Shown here: positions 36,441 through 44,361 of the stretch, piece after piece
Position numbering within the stretch: the first letter of the stretch is position 1
Layout: each line of letters begins with the position of its first letter
Assembly (NCBI GenBank): GCA_903914175.1
Contig: CAIWNX010000083.1
Location: 1 to 44,361, forward strand
DNA: 44,361 nt
DNA from: an uncultured beta proteobacterium
GTDB lineage: Bacteria; Pseudomonadota; Gammaproteobacteria; Burkholderiales; Burkholderiaceae_C
Direction: 5' to 3'
Notes under the pieces: model-generated
Seen by the model: only the letters and a program-made list of their open reading frames with translations
What the model was told of the DNA's origin: nothing
Database searches by the model: none
Program-made: the position numbers and the translations under genes

Positions 36441-37830
36441 GTTTGCGCGGCAGCGTCATCGTGAAGCGGGTCAGGCCTGCATCGGACGTCACGGCAATGC
36501 TGCCGCCATGCGCCAGCACAATGGAGCGCGTGATGGCCAGGCCCAGGCCGGTTCCTTCGCTGGCGCGCTGACGCGAGGGGTCAACGCGGAAGAAGCGGTC
36601 AAAGACACGTTCCAGAAATTCCTGGGCAATGGTGTCGCCCTGATTCTCCATGGCGATCAGGACCTGATCGGCGTTGGCGCTGATCAGCACGCGCACGCTG
36701 CTGCCGGGCGTTGCATGGCGCACCGCATTGGACAGCAGGTTGCCCAGCGCGCGGCGCAGCATCAGGCGCTCGGCGCTGATCTCTGCGTCACCTTCAAGCG
36801 CCAGCGAAATGCCTTTCTCTTCTGCCACCGCGTCGTAGTAATCAAACAGCGCGCGCACCTCGGAGCCCAGTTGCAAGGTCTCGCGATGGGGCACGACCAG
36901 ACCGTTCTCGGCTTTGGCCAGCAGCAGCATGTCGGAGATCATGCGCGCCATGTGCTCGAACTCCTCAGCGTTCGATTCGAGAATGCTGCGGTAGTCGTCG
37001 GCGTTGCGCGCGCGTGACAGGGCGACCTGGGTCTGTGTCATCAGGTTGCTGACCGGCGTGCGCAGCTCGTGCGCGATGTCGGATGAAAAATCCGAGAGTC
37101 GCAAAAACGCTTCTTCGAGCCGCGCCAGCATGTCGTTGAGTGATTGCGCCAACTCAGCCAACTCCAGCGGCACCGACGCAACCGGCAGACGCTGGCTCAA
37201 TTGCTGCGCCGTCACCACCTGCGCCTGCTCACGCATGGCGCGCAAAGGGGCCAGACCACGGCGCGCCGCAATCCAGCCCAGCACGCCGGTCAGCGCGGCT
37301 GCGCCGGCGACAAACAGCCAGAGCGTGCGCAAAAACGATCGCATGTAACTCTGGTGGTGCGCAATGTCGGTGGCCACCGCGATCGTGACCCGGCTTTGCT
37401 CGTTGATACCGGTGGCGACCTCGGCGGCAATGCCGCGATAGGTCTGCGCGCCCAGCGTCCAGATCTGGGGTCGCAGCGGACTGTGCTGCGCGCTGGCCGT
37501 GATCAAGGCCGGTGCAAAACCGGCGTTCGGCGTGGCAAACAGCACCGCCTGATTCGTGCCGATCAGCAGCACTTCGAGGCCGTGGTGCCCGACCAGTGAA
37601 TGGTCCATCTGCTGCGCCAGTTGTTCCAGATCAGCGCTCGATTTCAGCATGCCCAGGGTATGGCGGGTCAGCTCCATCTTGCCCGAAAGCACCTCCATGT
37701 CGAGGTCCTCGAAGTGCTGCTCCACCGAGGACGCGATAACCAGTCCGAGCGCCAGCAGCACAGCCGAGGAGGCGATGACGAACAGCAGCGTCAGACGCCG
37801 CTGAATCGAGGGTCGTCCGGTCAGGCGCAA
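36400..37830 (-). CDS. cusS: Heavy-metal sensor histidine kinase, CusS/CopS type
   Basis: 476-residue inner-membrane kinase: TM1 about 12-34, periplasmic sensor about 35-165, TM2 about 168-190, HAMP, HisKA with H254 ([15 protein letters not shown]), and an ATPase domain ([27 protein letters not shown]). The TTG start at 37830 overlaps the regulator's end by 10 bases, so translation is coupled. The last 13 or so residues (after TMTLPR, rich in Ser, Pro and Arg) and the stop codon lie in REP copy 3 and are not a normal family ending. Its position divergent from cusF-cusCBA indicates sensing of periplasmic Cu(I)/Ag(I). Confidence 0.92.
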   Translation of the reverse strand: MRLTGRPSIQRRLTLLFVIASSAVLLALGLVIASSVEQHFEDLDMEVLSGKMELTRHTLGMLKSSADLEQLAQQMDHSLVGHHGLEVLLIGTNQAVLFATPNAGFAPALITASAQHSPLRPQIWTLGAQTYRGIAAEVATGINEQSRVTIAVATDIAHHQSYMRSFLRTLWLFVAGAAALTGVLGWIAARRGLAPLRAMREQAQVVTAQQLSQRLPVASVPLELAELAQSLNDMLARLEEAFLRLSDFSSDIAHELRTPVSNLMTQTQVALSRARNADDYRSILESNAEEFEHMARMISDMLLLAKAENGLVVPHRETLQLGSEVRALFDYYDAVAEEKGISLALEGDAEISAERLMLRRALGNLLSNAVRHATPGSSVRVLISANADQVLIAMENQGDTIAQEFLERVFDRFFRVDPSRQRASEGTGLGLAITRSIVLAHGGSIAVTSDAGLTRFTMTLPRKPALSSRPRLSSRA

Positions 37831-38504
37831 TCCGGGTTCTCCAGCACGTAGCCCATGCCACGCACGGTGCGGATCAGCTTGGGCTCGAAGTTGTCGTCGA
37901 GTTTGACGCGCAGACGGCGCATGGCGACCTCGATGACATTGGTGTCGCTGTCGAAGTTCATGTCCCAGACCTGCGACGCAATCAGCGAGCGTGGCAGCAC
38001 CTCGCCCTGGCGGCGCAGCAGCAACTCGAGCAACGCAAATTCCTTGGCCGTGAGATCGATGCGCTTGCCAGCGCGCGTGACGCGCCGGCGCAGTAAATCA
38101 AGTTCCAGATCGGCGGCGCGCAGGAACTCCGCCGCGCTCGTCTTGGCGCCACGGCGCAAGAGCGTGCGCACACGCGCCAGCAATTCGGAAAAAGCAAAAG
38201 GCTTGACCAGGTAGTCGTCGGCGCCGAGTTCCAGACCCTTGACGCGGTCATCGACATGGTCACGCGCAGTGAGGAACAGCACCGGCAAGTCCTTGCCGGC
38301 CTTGCGGATGCCACGCAGCACCGACCAGCCATCGAGCCCGGGCAGCATGACGTCCAGAATTGCCAGATCGTAGTTCTCGCTCAGCGCCTGATGCAAACCC
38401 GTGCTGCCGTCGCGCACCAGATCGACCACAAAGCCGGCCTCGACCAGACCTTGCAACAGGTAGTCGCCGGTCTTCGGTTCATCTTCAACGATCAGGATTT
38501 TCAC
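37821..38504 (-). CDS. cusR: OmpR-family response regulator, CusR/CopR type
   Basis: 227 residues from GTG at 38504 (reading [16 protein letters not shown]); longer in-frame starts add unrelated sequence running into the promoter. Receiver domain with D51 ([14 protein letters not shown]), T ([14 protein letters not shown]) and K ([16 protein letters not shown]), then an OmpR-type winged helix ([26 protein letters not shown]). It should activate the divergent efflux operon and its own gene through the box at 38546-38559. Confidence 0.93.
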   Translation of the reverse strand: MKILIVEDEPKTGDYLLQGLVEAGFVVDLVRDGSTGLHQALSENYDLAILDVMLPGLDGWSVLRGIRKAGKDLPVLFLTARDHVDDRVKGLELGADDYLVKPFAFSELLARVRTLLRRGAKTSAAEFLRAADLELDLLRRRVTRAGKRIDLTAKEFALLELLLRRQGEVLPRSLIASQVWDMNFDSDTNVIEVAMRRLRVKLDDNFEPKLIRTVRGMGYVLENPDCA

Positions 38505-38545
38505 AAGGCTGATTGTGCCCCGGCGCCACGGGAAGCGCGCCAAGA

Positions 38546-38559
38546 TAACAAATTTGTAA
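38546..38559. promoter_or_regulatory. CusR/CopR-like box
   Basis: TAACAAATTTGTAA matches the CusR box TGACAAnnTTGTCA at 10 of 12 defined positions, with a perfect ACAAATTTGT core. It stands midway in the 125-base divergent region between cusR and cusF, so it can control both. Confidence 0.75.
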
Positions 38560-38629
38560 TGTGGCCGACAGGTGTTTGTTGGGACACGCTGCGCACAATC
38601 TCCGCATACCGTCATGAAAGGCTCATCAC

Positions 38630-38974
38630 ATGTCACGCCACAGCTATTCCCTATTGATTCTCGCTCTGGCCGTCGCCGGATTTTCGACCCAGGTCAGCGC
38701 GCAGACGGACCACAGCGCCCACACCATGCCCGCCGCCAAGCCGGCTGCCAGCAGCGCGGCAATGGAAGAAGGCATCGTGAAGAAGATCGACAAAGCGGGT
38801 CGCAAGCTCGCCATCGCGCATGCGGCGCAGCCCAGCATGCCGGCCATGACCATGGTCTACAGCGTCAAGGACGCGGCCCTGCTCGACAAGTTGCAGGTCG
38901 GGCAGAAAATCCGCTTTGTCACCGACCCGGCTGACGGCGGCATGACGGTGCTGCGTTTCGAGGTGGCCAAGTGA
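38630..38974 (+). CDS. cusF: CusF-like periplasmic copper/silver-binding protein
   Basis: 114 residues with a signal peptide ending FSTQVSA, a His/Met-rich linker ([10 protein letters not shown]) and a CusF-type OB-fold domain (about 46-112). The metal site MPAMTMVY keeps the two Met of the family motif WPEMTM, but the Trp that caps the metal in E. coli CusF is Met here. A second CusF-like domain with Trp intact sits at the end of CusB encoded in the same operon. The stop overlaps the next start as ATGA. Confidence 0.88.
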   Translation: MSRHSYSLLILALAVAGFSTQVSAQTDHSAHTMPAAKPAASSAAMEEGIVKKIDKAGRKLAIAHAAQPSMPAMTMVYSVKDAALLDKLQVGQKIRFVTDPADGGMTVLRFEVAK

Positions 38975-39612
38975 AGCAAAAAAATCTTTTTATCCTGGCC
39001 GCCGGTCTGCTGATAGCCGCTGTTGCGCTGAGCCTTTTTCTATACCGCCAGCAGAGCGACGCCCCCAGTGCTGCACAAAACCAGGCGGCGTTAACGCGCA
39101 CCGACACGCCGACCTTCGGCGAGCCCACAGCGCCAGTGCACATCGTCGAATTCCTGGACCCGGCCTGCGGCACCTGCGGCGAGTTCTATCCCTTTGTGAA
39201 AAAAATGATGGCCGCCAACCCCGGCAAGATCCGGGTCTCGGTGCGCTACGCGCCTTTTCATCCGGGCTCGGAGCAGGTGGTCAAGGTGCTTGAAGCCGCG
39301 CGCATGCAGGGCCAGTTCAGCCAGACGCTCGAAGCCTTGTTCGCCTCGCAAGCAGTCTGGGTGCAAAACCACCACGCCAACGTCGATCTGATCTGGGGTC
39401 CGCTGGGTGGTTTGGGGCTGGACATGGCGCGTCTCAAAACCGACATGAATTCGCCCGAGATCGCACAGCACGTGCAGCGCGACCTGGCAGATGCCAACAG
39501 CCTGGGTGTGGCGATGACGCCCGAGTTTTTCGTCAACGGCAAACCAATGCCGAGCTTTGGTTACGAGCAGCTCAAGACCCTGGTCGATGACGCGCTGGCC
39601 CGCGCCAAATAA
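38971..39612 (+). CDS. DsbA-family thioredoxin-fold protein
   Basis: 213 residues: an N-terminal membrane anchor (LFILAAGLLIAAVALSLFLY, about 5-25), then a thioredoxin fold with active site CGTC (VEFLDPACGTCGEFYPFVKK) and the helical insert of DsbA-like proteins, with the cis-Pro loop VAMTPEFFVNGKPM. It is tethered in the periplasm, facing the substrate side of the pump. Located between cusF and cusC and coupled to cusF by a 4-base overlap, it probably keeps thiols of metal-exposed proteins in the correct state or helps reduce copper; that role is inferred. Confidence 0.88.
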   Translation: MKQKNLFILAAGLLIAAVALSLFLYRQQSDAPSAAQNQAALTRTDTPTFGEPTAPVHIVEFLDPACGTCGEFYPFVKKMMAANPGKIRVSVRYAPFHPGSEQVVKVLEAARMQGQFSQTLEALFASQAVWVQNHHANVDLIWGPLGGLGLDMARLKTDMNSPEIAQHVQRDLADANSLGVAMTPEFFVNGKPMPSFGYEQLKTLVDDALARAK

Positions 39613-39621
39613 GGGCAACCC

Positions 39622-40890
39622 ATGCAACTGAATCTGCGCGCCGGTCTGGCAGCTGCCATCCTGATGCTGGGCAGCGCCGCCAGCGCGCTGGCGGATGAGC
39701 CACCTGGCGCCACCGTGCAGAGCCTGCTGCAATTGGCGCAGGAACGCAATCCTGAGTTCAGCGCGATGCAACACGAGGCACGCGCTGCCAGCGAGCGTGT
39801 GCTGCCCGCCGGCGCCTTGATGGACCCGCGCCTCAAGATGGAGTTGCAGGACGTCACCAAGGCCGGCGAACAAGCTCCGGCCTTGTTGCCTTCTGACGTG
39901 GCCAGCACCGCCTACACCCTGACGCAGGAGTTGCCCTGGGCAGGCAAGCGCGAACTCCGAAGCGCCATTGCCACGCTGGAGGCGCAGGCTTCGCAGGGGC
40001 GGGCAAAGCAGACCTGGGCCGAGCTGGCGGCGCGCATCAAGGCGCTGTTCGTGCAGCGCTACCTGGTGCAGGTCAACCAGCGTCTGGCAAGCGAGAACCT
40101 GGAACTGATGCTGCAACTGGAGAAGGTTCTGCAGGTGCGCTACGCCGGCGGGCTGGCGGCGCAACAGGACATCACGCGCATCCACGTTGAGCACACCGGC
40201 ATGCGCGGCGAACTGCTGGCGCTGGCGCTCGAATGGCGGCAAAGCGCAACGCGATTGAACACGCTGCTCTCGCGCGCCGCTGATGCGCCGCTGGCGGCAC
40301 CGACTGCGCTGCGCGCCTTGCCCGAGCCGGCCAAGCTCGATTTTGCTGCGCTGGCAGAGCGTCTGCGCCAGGCCAACCCGCAGCTGTTTGTTGAGTCCGC
40401 ACGCCTGCGCTCAGCGGAAAAATCGCGCGACCTCGCCTACAAGAACCGTTATCCGGATTTCACGCTCGGGCTGACGGCCATGCAGCGGCAAAGCTCGATC
40501 AAGGAATGGGGCTTCATGGTCGAGCTCAATCTGCCGCTGCGCAACGGCGTGCTGCAGTCGCAGGAGCGTGAGTCCGAAGCCATGCTCGCGGCAGCCCGTT
40601 CGCGCCAGGAGGCTGCGGCCAATCAGGCACTGGCTGACCTGTCGGAGAACCTCATCGCGCTGGAGTCGGCGCGCCAGACCGAGCACCTGATGACTTACAG
40701 CCTGATGCCACAGGCCGACCTGACCTGGCGCGCTGCATTGGCCGGCTACGAAAACGGCAAGGCGGATTTCGCCACCCTGCTTGATGCGCAACGGCAGATT
40801 CGTGGCGCACGGCAAAGCCAGATCAAGGCGCAGGTTGAAGCGCAACTGCGCATGGTGGAAATCGAACGATTACTTGGGGAAGACTTATGA
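39622..40890 (+). CDS. cusC: TolC-family outer-membrane efflux protein, CusC-like
   Basis: 422 residues with a signal peptide (AAAILMLGSAASALA) and two repeats of the outer-membrane efflux domain (about 30-215 and 240-420), rich in long helices. The signature TQELPWAGKRELRS is typical of the heavy-metal OEP subgroup. No lipobox cysteine is seen, so it is not a lipoprotein like E. coli CusC. It provides the exit duct of the tripartite pump. The stop overlaps the cusB start as ATGA. Confidence 0.9.
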   Translation: MQLNLRAGLAAAILMLGSAASALADEPPGATVQSLLQLAQERNPEFSAMQHEARAASERVLPAGALMDPRLKMELQDVTKAGEQAPALLPSDVASTAYTLTQELPWAGKRELRSAIATLEAQASQGRAKQTWAELAARIKALFVQRYLVQVNQRLASENLELMLQLEKVLQVRYAGGLAAQQDITRIHVEHTGMRGELLALALEWRQSATRLNTLLSRAADAPLAAPTALRALPEPAKLDFAALAERLRQANPQLFVESARLRSAEKSRDLAYKNRYPDFTLGLTAMQRQSSIKEWGFMVELNLPLRNGVLQSQERESEAMLAAARSRQEAAANQALADLSENLIALESARQTEHLMTYSLMPQADLTWRAALAGYENGKADFATLLDAQRQIRGARQSQIKAQVEAQLRMVEIERLLGEDL

Positions 40891-42440
40891 AACAAGGCGC
40901 TGCACTGGCCATCGGCCTCATCGCCGTGGCGCTGGCTGCGGGCGGCGGCTATTGGGCTGGCCACCGCAGTCCGATCCCTGCAACGCCCGACGCAACGCCG
41001 GCCAGCCCTGCGGCGAAGAAGCCGCTCTACTACCGCAACCCGATGGGCCTGCCCGACACCTCGCCGGTGCCAAAGAAAGACCCGATGGGCATGGACTACA
41101 TCGCCGTCTTTGCCGGTGCTGCTGACGAGGAACCCGCAGCCGCGAACCAACTCAAGTTCAGCACCGACAAGGTCCAGAAGATGGGCGTTCGCACCGAGCC
41201 GGCGCAATTGCGCCTGCTCGACAAAACGGTGCGCGCGGCTGGCCGCATCGAGCCCGATGAGCGCCGCCTGGTCACCGTGGCATCCCGTTATGAAGGCTAC
41301 GTGGAGCGCCTGCATGTGAACGCCACTGGCCAGGCCGTTGCCAAGGGGCAGCCGCTGTTTGAGGTCTACAGCCCGGAACTGGTCTCGGCGCAGCGCGAAT
41401 ACGCGATTGCAGCGCAGGGCGTGGTGTCGCTGCAAGGGGCCGACAGTCCGGCGCAACTGGGCATGGCGCGGCTCGTCGAATCGAGTCTGCAGCGGCTCAA
41501 GAACTGGGAAATCTCCGAGGAGCAAATCAAGACCCTGGTTGCCTCCGGCGAAACCAAACGCAGCATGACGTTTCGCTCACCGGCAAGTGGCATCGTGATG
41601 GAAAAGAAGGCGCTGCAGGGCATGCGCTTCATGCCCGGCGAGATGCTCTACCAGATTGCCGACCTGTCGGCGGTGTGGGTGGTGGCCGATGTCTTCGAGC
41701 AGGACCTCGCACTCGTCAAGACCGGCGCCAGGGCCCGGGTCACGATCAACGCCTATCCGGACAAAGTGTTCATGGGCACGGTGAGCTACGTCTATCCGAC
41801 ACTCAAGCCCGAAACGCGGACCGTACCGGTGCGCGTGGAGTTGGCCAACCCGGGTCTGCTACTCAAACCCGGCATGTTTGCCCAGGTGGAGCTGGGCGTC
41901 TCAGCGAAGGCCAAGGTGATTACCGTGCCGCTATCGGCCGTCATCGACAGTGGCACGCGCCAGATCATTTTGCTGGCGCAGGGCGATGGGCGCTTTACAC
42001 CGCGTGAGGTGAAGCTTGGCGCGCGCAGTGACAACTACGTCGAAGTGCTGGACGGCGTGAAGGAAGGCGAACTGGTGGTGGTTGCCGCCAACTTCCTGAT
42101 CGACGCCGAGAGCAACCTCAAGGCCGCGATAGCGGGCTTCGGCGCGGCGCCGCCCGCACCTGCCGCAACAGCCAGTGCATCGGCGGTGAAAGGCGCGGGT
42201 CATCAGGCGCAAGGTGTCATCGACAGCATCGACGCCAAGGACAACAGCGTCAACCTGCGCCACGGCCCGGTGGCAAGCCTGAAGTGGCCGGCCATGACCA
42301 TGGAGTTCAAGCTCGCCAACGCGGCGCTGCTGAAAGACCTGAAAGCGGGCGACCAGGTCAGCGTCGAGTTTGTCGAGCGCCAGGCAGGTGAATGGGTCAT
42401 CACGGCCATTCAACCGTCAGTCAGTGTGCTCAGGAAATGA
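40887..42440 (+). CDS. cusB: RND efflux periplasmic adaptor CusB with a C-terminal CusF-like domain
   Basis: 517 residues. An N-terminal membrane anchor or signal (about 5-25) is followed by a heavy-metal-binding stretch (YYRNPMGLPDTSPVPKKDPM), then the hairpin-lipoyl-beta barrel core of membrane fusion proteins (about 80-410: VTVASRYEGYVERLHVNATG, FEVYSPELVSAQREY, VWVVADVFEQDLALVKTG). The C-terminal 85 residues form a CusF-like domain with the full metal motif WPAMTMEF. It links the CusA pump to the CusC duct and hands over metal. The fused chaperone makes it longer than E. coli CusB (about 400 residues). Confidence 0.93.
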   Translation: MKQGAALAIGLIAVALAAGGGYWAGHRSPIPATPDATPASPAAKKPLYYRNPMGLPDTSPVPKKDPMGMDYIAVFAGAADEEPAAANQLKFSTDKVQKMGVRTEPAQLRLLDKTVRAAGRIEPDERRLVTVASRYEGYVERLHVNATGQAVAKGQPLFEVYSPELVSAQREYAIAAQGVVSLQGADSPAQLGMARLVESSLQRLKNWEISEEQIKTLVASGETKRSMTFRSPASGIVMEKKALQGMRFMPGEMLYQIADLSAVWVVADVFEQDLALVKTGARARVTINAYPDKVFMGTVSYVYPTLKPETRTVPVRVELANPGLLLKPGMFAQVELGVSAKAKVITVPLSAVIDSGTRQIILLAQGDGRFTPREVKLGARSDNYVEVLDGVKEGELVVVAANFLIDAESNLKAAIAGFGAAPPAPAATASASAVKGAGHQAQGVIDSIDAKDNSVNLRHGPVASLKWPAMTMEFKLANAALLKDLKAGDQVSVEFVERQAGEWVITAIQPSVSVLRK

Positions 42441-42459
42441 CGAATCCCAATCGAGTTCT

Positions 42460-42532
42460 TGTCATTGCGGGCCCCGACCCGCAATCCAGGGTGCAGAAGG
42501 CACTGGATGCCGGATCAGGTCCGGCATGACAA
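42460..42532 (+). repeat. Intergenic REP/BIME-like repeat, copy 4
   Basis: TTGCGGGCCCCGACCCGCAA and ATGCCGGATCAGGTCCGGCAT hairpins, same order as copy 1. It sits in the cusB-cusA junction, inside an operon, as copy 1 does in dctP-dctQ. Confidence 0.85.
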
Positions 42533-42580
42533 ATGTTAGCTTGCATTTTTAAACTTGATTGAACCAGCGAGCCACTCAGC

Positions 42581-44361
42581 ATGCTTTCCAACATCATCGA
42601 CTGGTCGGGACGGAACCGCTTTCTGGTTCTGCTCGCCACGCTGTTCATCACGCTGTGGGGCATCTTTGCCGTGCTGCGCACGCCGATCGACGCGTTGCCG
42701 GACCTGTCGGACGTGCAGGTCATCGTCTACACCGAGTACCCGGGCCAGGCGCCGCAGGTGGTGGAGGACCAGGTCACGTATCCGCTGACCACGGCCATGC
42801 TGTCAGTGCCGAAGTCAAAAGTGGTGCGCGGCTTTTCCTTCTTCGGTGCGTCCTTCGTCTACGTCATCTTCGAGGACGGCACCGACATCTACTGGGCGCG
42901 CTCACGCGTGCTGGAGTACCTCAACTTCGCTTCCGGCCGTATGCCCAAGGGCATCACGCCGCAGATCGGGCCCGACGCCACCGGCGTCGGCTGGGTCTTC
43001 CAGTACGCGCTACTGGCAAAAGACAAGACACTGGCCGAATTGCGCTCGATCCAGGACTGGTATGTGCGCTACCAGTTGAGCAAGGCGCACGGCGTGGCCG
43101 AGGTGGCCTCCGTCGGCGGCTTCGTGCAGACCTATCAGGTGACGGTGGACCCGGTCAAGCTGCGCGCCTTCGGCATTCCCTTGATGAAGGTGGCACAGGT
43201 GATCCGCGACTCGAACCGCGACGTTGGCGGCCGCGCCGTCGAGATGGCCGAGACCGAGTACATGGTGCGCGGCAGGGGCTATCTGCGCGGCAAAGCTGAC
43301 ATCGAGATGCTGGTGGTGAAAGCCGACAAGGGCACACCGGTGCTGGTGCGCGACATCGCGCGCGTTGAACTCACACCCGACGAGCGCCGGGGACTCACCG
43401 AACTCAATGGCGAGGGCGAGGTGGTATCGGGCATTGCCATGGCGCGCTACGGGCAGAACGCGCTGGAAGTGATCGCTAACCTCAAAGAGAAGATCGCCGA
43501 GATCGGCCCCGGTCTGCCGCCTGGTGTGACAGTGCAAACGGTGTACGACCGCTCCGAACTGATTCACCGCGCTATCGACACCTTGAAGCGCACGCTGCTC
43601 GAAGAATCATTGATCGTGGCAGCGGTCTGTGTCGTCTTTCTGCTGCCCATGCGCAGCGCGCTGGTGGCGATTCTGATGCTGCCGGTCGGCATCCTGATCT
43701 CGTTCATCGCCATGCGCTTGCTCGGCATGAGCTCCAACCTGATGAGCCTGGGCGGCATCGCGATTGCCATCGGCGCCATGATCGACGCCGCCATCGTCAT
43801 GATCGAGAACGCGCACAAGCATCTGGAAAAATTGGAAACAGCCGAATCGGGCCAGCGCGCCCACGCCATCCTCACCGCCTGCAAGGAAGTCGGCCCCGCA
43901 CTCTTCTTCTCCCTGCTCATCATCACGGTTTCCTTCCTGCCGGTATTCAGCCTCGAAGGCCAGGAAGGTCGCTTGTTCTCGCCGCTGGCCTACACCAAGA
44001 CCTTTGCCATGGCGGGCGCTGCGCTGCTGTCGGTGACGTTGGTGCCGGTGCTGATGCTGCTCTTCATTCGCGGCAAGGTGATGCCGGAAGCGAAGAACCC
44101 GGTCAACCGGTTCCTGATCTGGGTCTACCGCCCGATCATCGAGGGCGTGATGCACTGGAAGAAGCTCACGGTGCTGATCGCGCTGCTGCTGCTCGCCGCC
44201 TCCTGGTACCCGGCCTCGCGCCTGGGCTCGGAGTTCATGCCCACGCTCAACGAAGGCTCGCTGCTCTACATGCCCGCATCGCTGCCGGGCATGTCGATCA
44301 CGAAAGCCGCCGAGTTGCTGCAGACGCAGGACAAGATCATCAAGAGCTTTCCCGAAGTGGC
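42581..44361 (+). CDS. cusA: Heavy-metal RND efflux pump CusA, 3' partial
   Basis: The frame is open from ATG at 42581 to the window end (593 codons, about 57 percent of a typical 1040-residue pump). It begins MLSNIIDWSGRNRFLVLLAT, with TM1, then the porter domain (TPIDALPDLSDVQVIVYTEY, PGQAPQVVEDQVTYPLTTAM) and the TM2-TM6 block with LGGIAIAIGAMIDAAIVMIE; its Asp is in the place of the proton-relay Asp of CusA. EFMPTLNEGSLLYMPASLPG contains the Met of the metal pathway. Substrates would be Cu(I)/Ag(I) given the CusF and CusB partners. The ribosome site is weak. Repeat copy 4 lies just upstream. Confidence 0.95.
   Translation, partial: MLSNIIDWSGRNRFLVLLATLFITLWGIFAVLRTPIDALPDLSDVQVIVYTEYPGQAPQVVEDQVTYPLTTAMLSVPKSKVVRGFSFFGASFVYVIFEDGTDIYWARSRVLEYLNFASGRMPKGITPQIGPDATGVGWVFQYALLAKDKTLAELRSIQDWYVRYQLSKAHGVAEVASVGGFVQTYQVTVDPVKLRAFGIPLMKVAQVIRDSNRDVGGRAVEMAETEYMVRGRGYLRGKADIEMLVVKADKGTPVLVRDIARVELTPDERRGLTELNGEGEVVSGIAMARYGQNALEVIANLKEKIAEIGPGLPPGVTVQTVYDRSELIHRAIDTLKRTLLEESLIVAAVCVVFLLPMRSALVAILMLPVGILISFIAMRLLGMSSNLMSLGGIAIAIGAMIDAAIVMIENAHKHLEKLETAESGQRAHAILTACKEVGPALFFSLLIITVSFLPVFSLEGQEGRLFSPLAYTKTFAMAGAALLSVTLVPVLMLLFIRGKVMPEAKNPVNRFLIWVYRPIIEGVMHWKKLTVLIALLLLAASWYPASRLGSEFMPTLNEGSLLYMPASLPGMSITKAAELLQTQDKIIKSFPEV

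Noticed and set aside
42559..43299. A 246-codon frame at the start of cusA
   Set aside because: It is in another frame from the real pump, which is open from 42581 to the end of the window with RND family motifs.

Overview
The window looks like chromosomal DNA of a betaproteobacterium, most likely Burkholderiales/Comamonadaceae (Rhodoferax or Polaromonas relatives). This rests on GC-rich codon use, protein sequence character, a stand-alone homocysteine methyltransferase module of MetH, TRAP C4-dicarboxylate genes, and two families of short intergenic repeats typical of this group. No rRNA, tRNA or CRISPR array was seen. The first gene is cut at its 5' end and the last (cusA) at its 3' end.

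Layout. 1-4.6 kb: type IV pilus assembly-type ATPase with a GAF domain, the major pilin gene pilA behind a sigma-54 type promoter, and a membrane TMTC-like protein with TPR repeats that may modify the pilin. 4.6-6.0 kb: an inserted AAA ATPase (DUF4143 type), bracketed by pepP and by a 34-bp copy of the pepP 3' end. 6.0-9.4 kb: minus-strand operon of an old-yellow-enzyme reductase, murU and pepP. 9.4-12.6 kb: tkt-gap, central carbon metabolism. 12.6-14.2 kb: pirin and a frameshifted VOC gene. 14.4-18.7 kb: a small accessory island with a helicase relic, a DUF1016 PD-(D/E)XK nuclease, a NERD/UvrD-like helicase, a relic of an XRE-type HTH gene, a 31-bp palindrome and a Fic protein. 18.7-20.6 kb: a fused biotinyl-carboxyltransferase. 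20.6-27.5 kb: a DctSR-type two-component system divergent from two DctP paralogues and dctQM. 27.7-34.3 kb: TonB-dependent receptor, putA, and the MetH N-terminal module. 34.3-36.3 kb: recQ. 36.4-44.4 kb: a copper/silver efflux locus, with cusSR divergent from cusF, a DsbA-like gene, cusC, cusB and cusA.

How the genes work together. The dct block is a complete sense-and-import unit. DctS/DctR would sense dicarboxylates outside the cytoplasm and switch on the TRAP transporter. The cus block is a complete sense-and-export unit: a CopR/CusR-like box sits in the divergent promoter, and a periplasmic metallochaperone, a thioredoxin-fold protein and a tripartite RND pump follow.

The most unusual signals are repeat- and relic-based. 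One roughly 75-bp palindromic repeat occurs three times. Two copies lie inside genes (the recQ zinc region and the putA N-terminal region), in the same orientation and the same reading frame relative to the gene. A second repeat family supplies the last residues and stop codon of cusS. Two accessory genes (AAA ATPase, DUF1016 nuclease) are each followed by a partial copy of the end of the gene that precedes them, which points to a shared route of insertion by duplication or recombination at gene tails.
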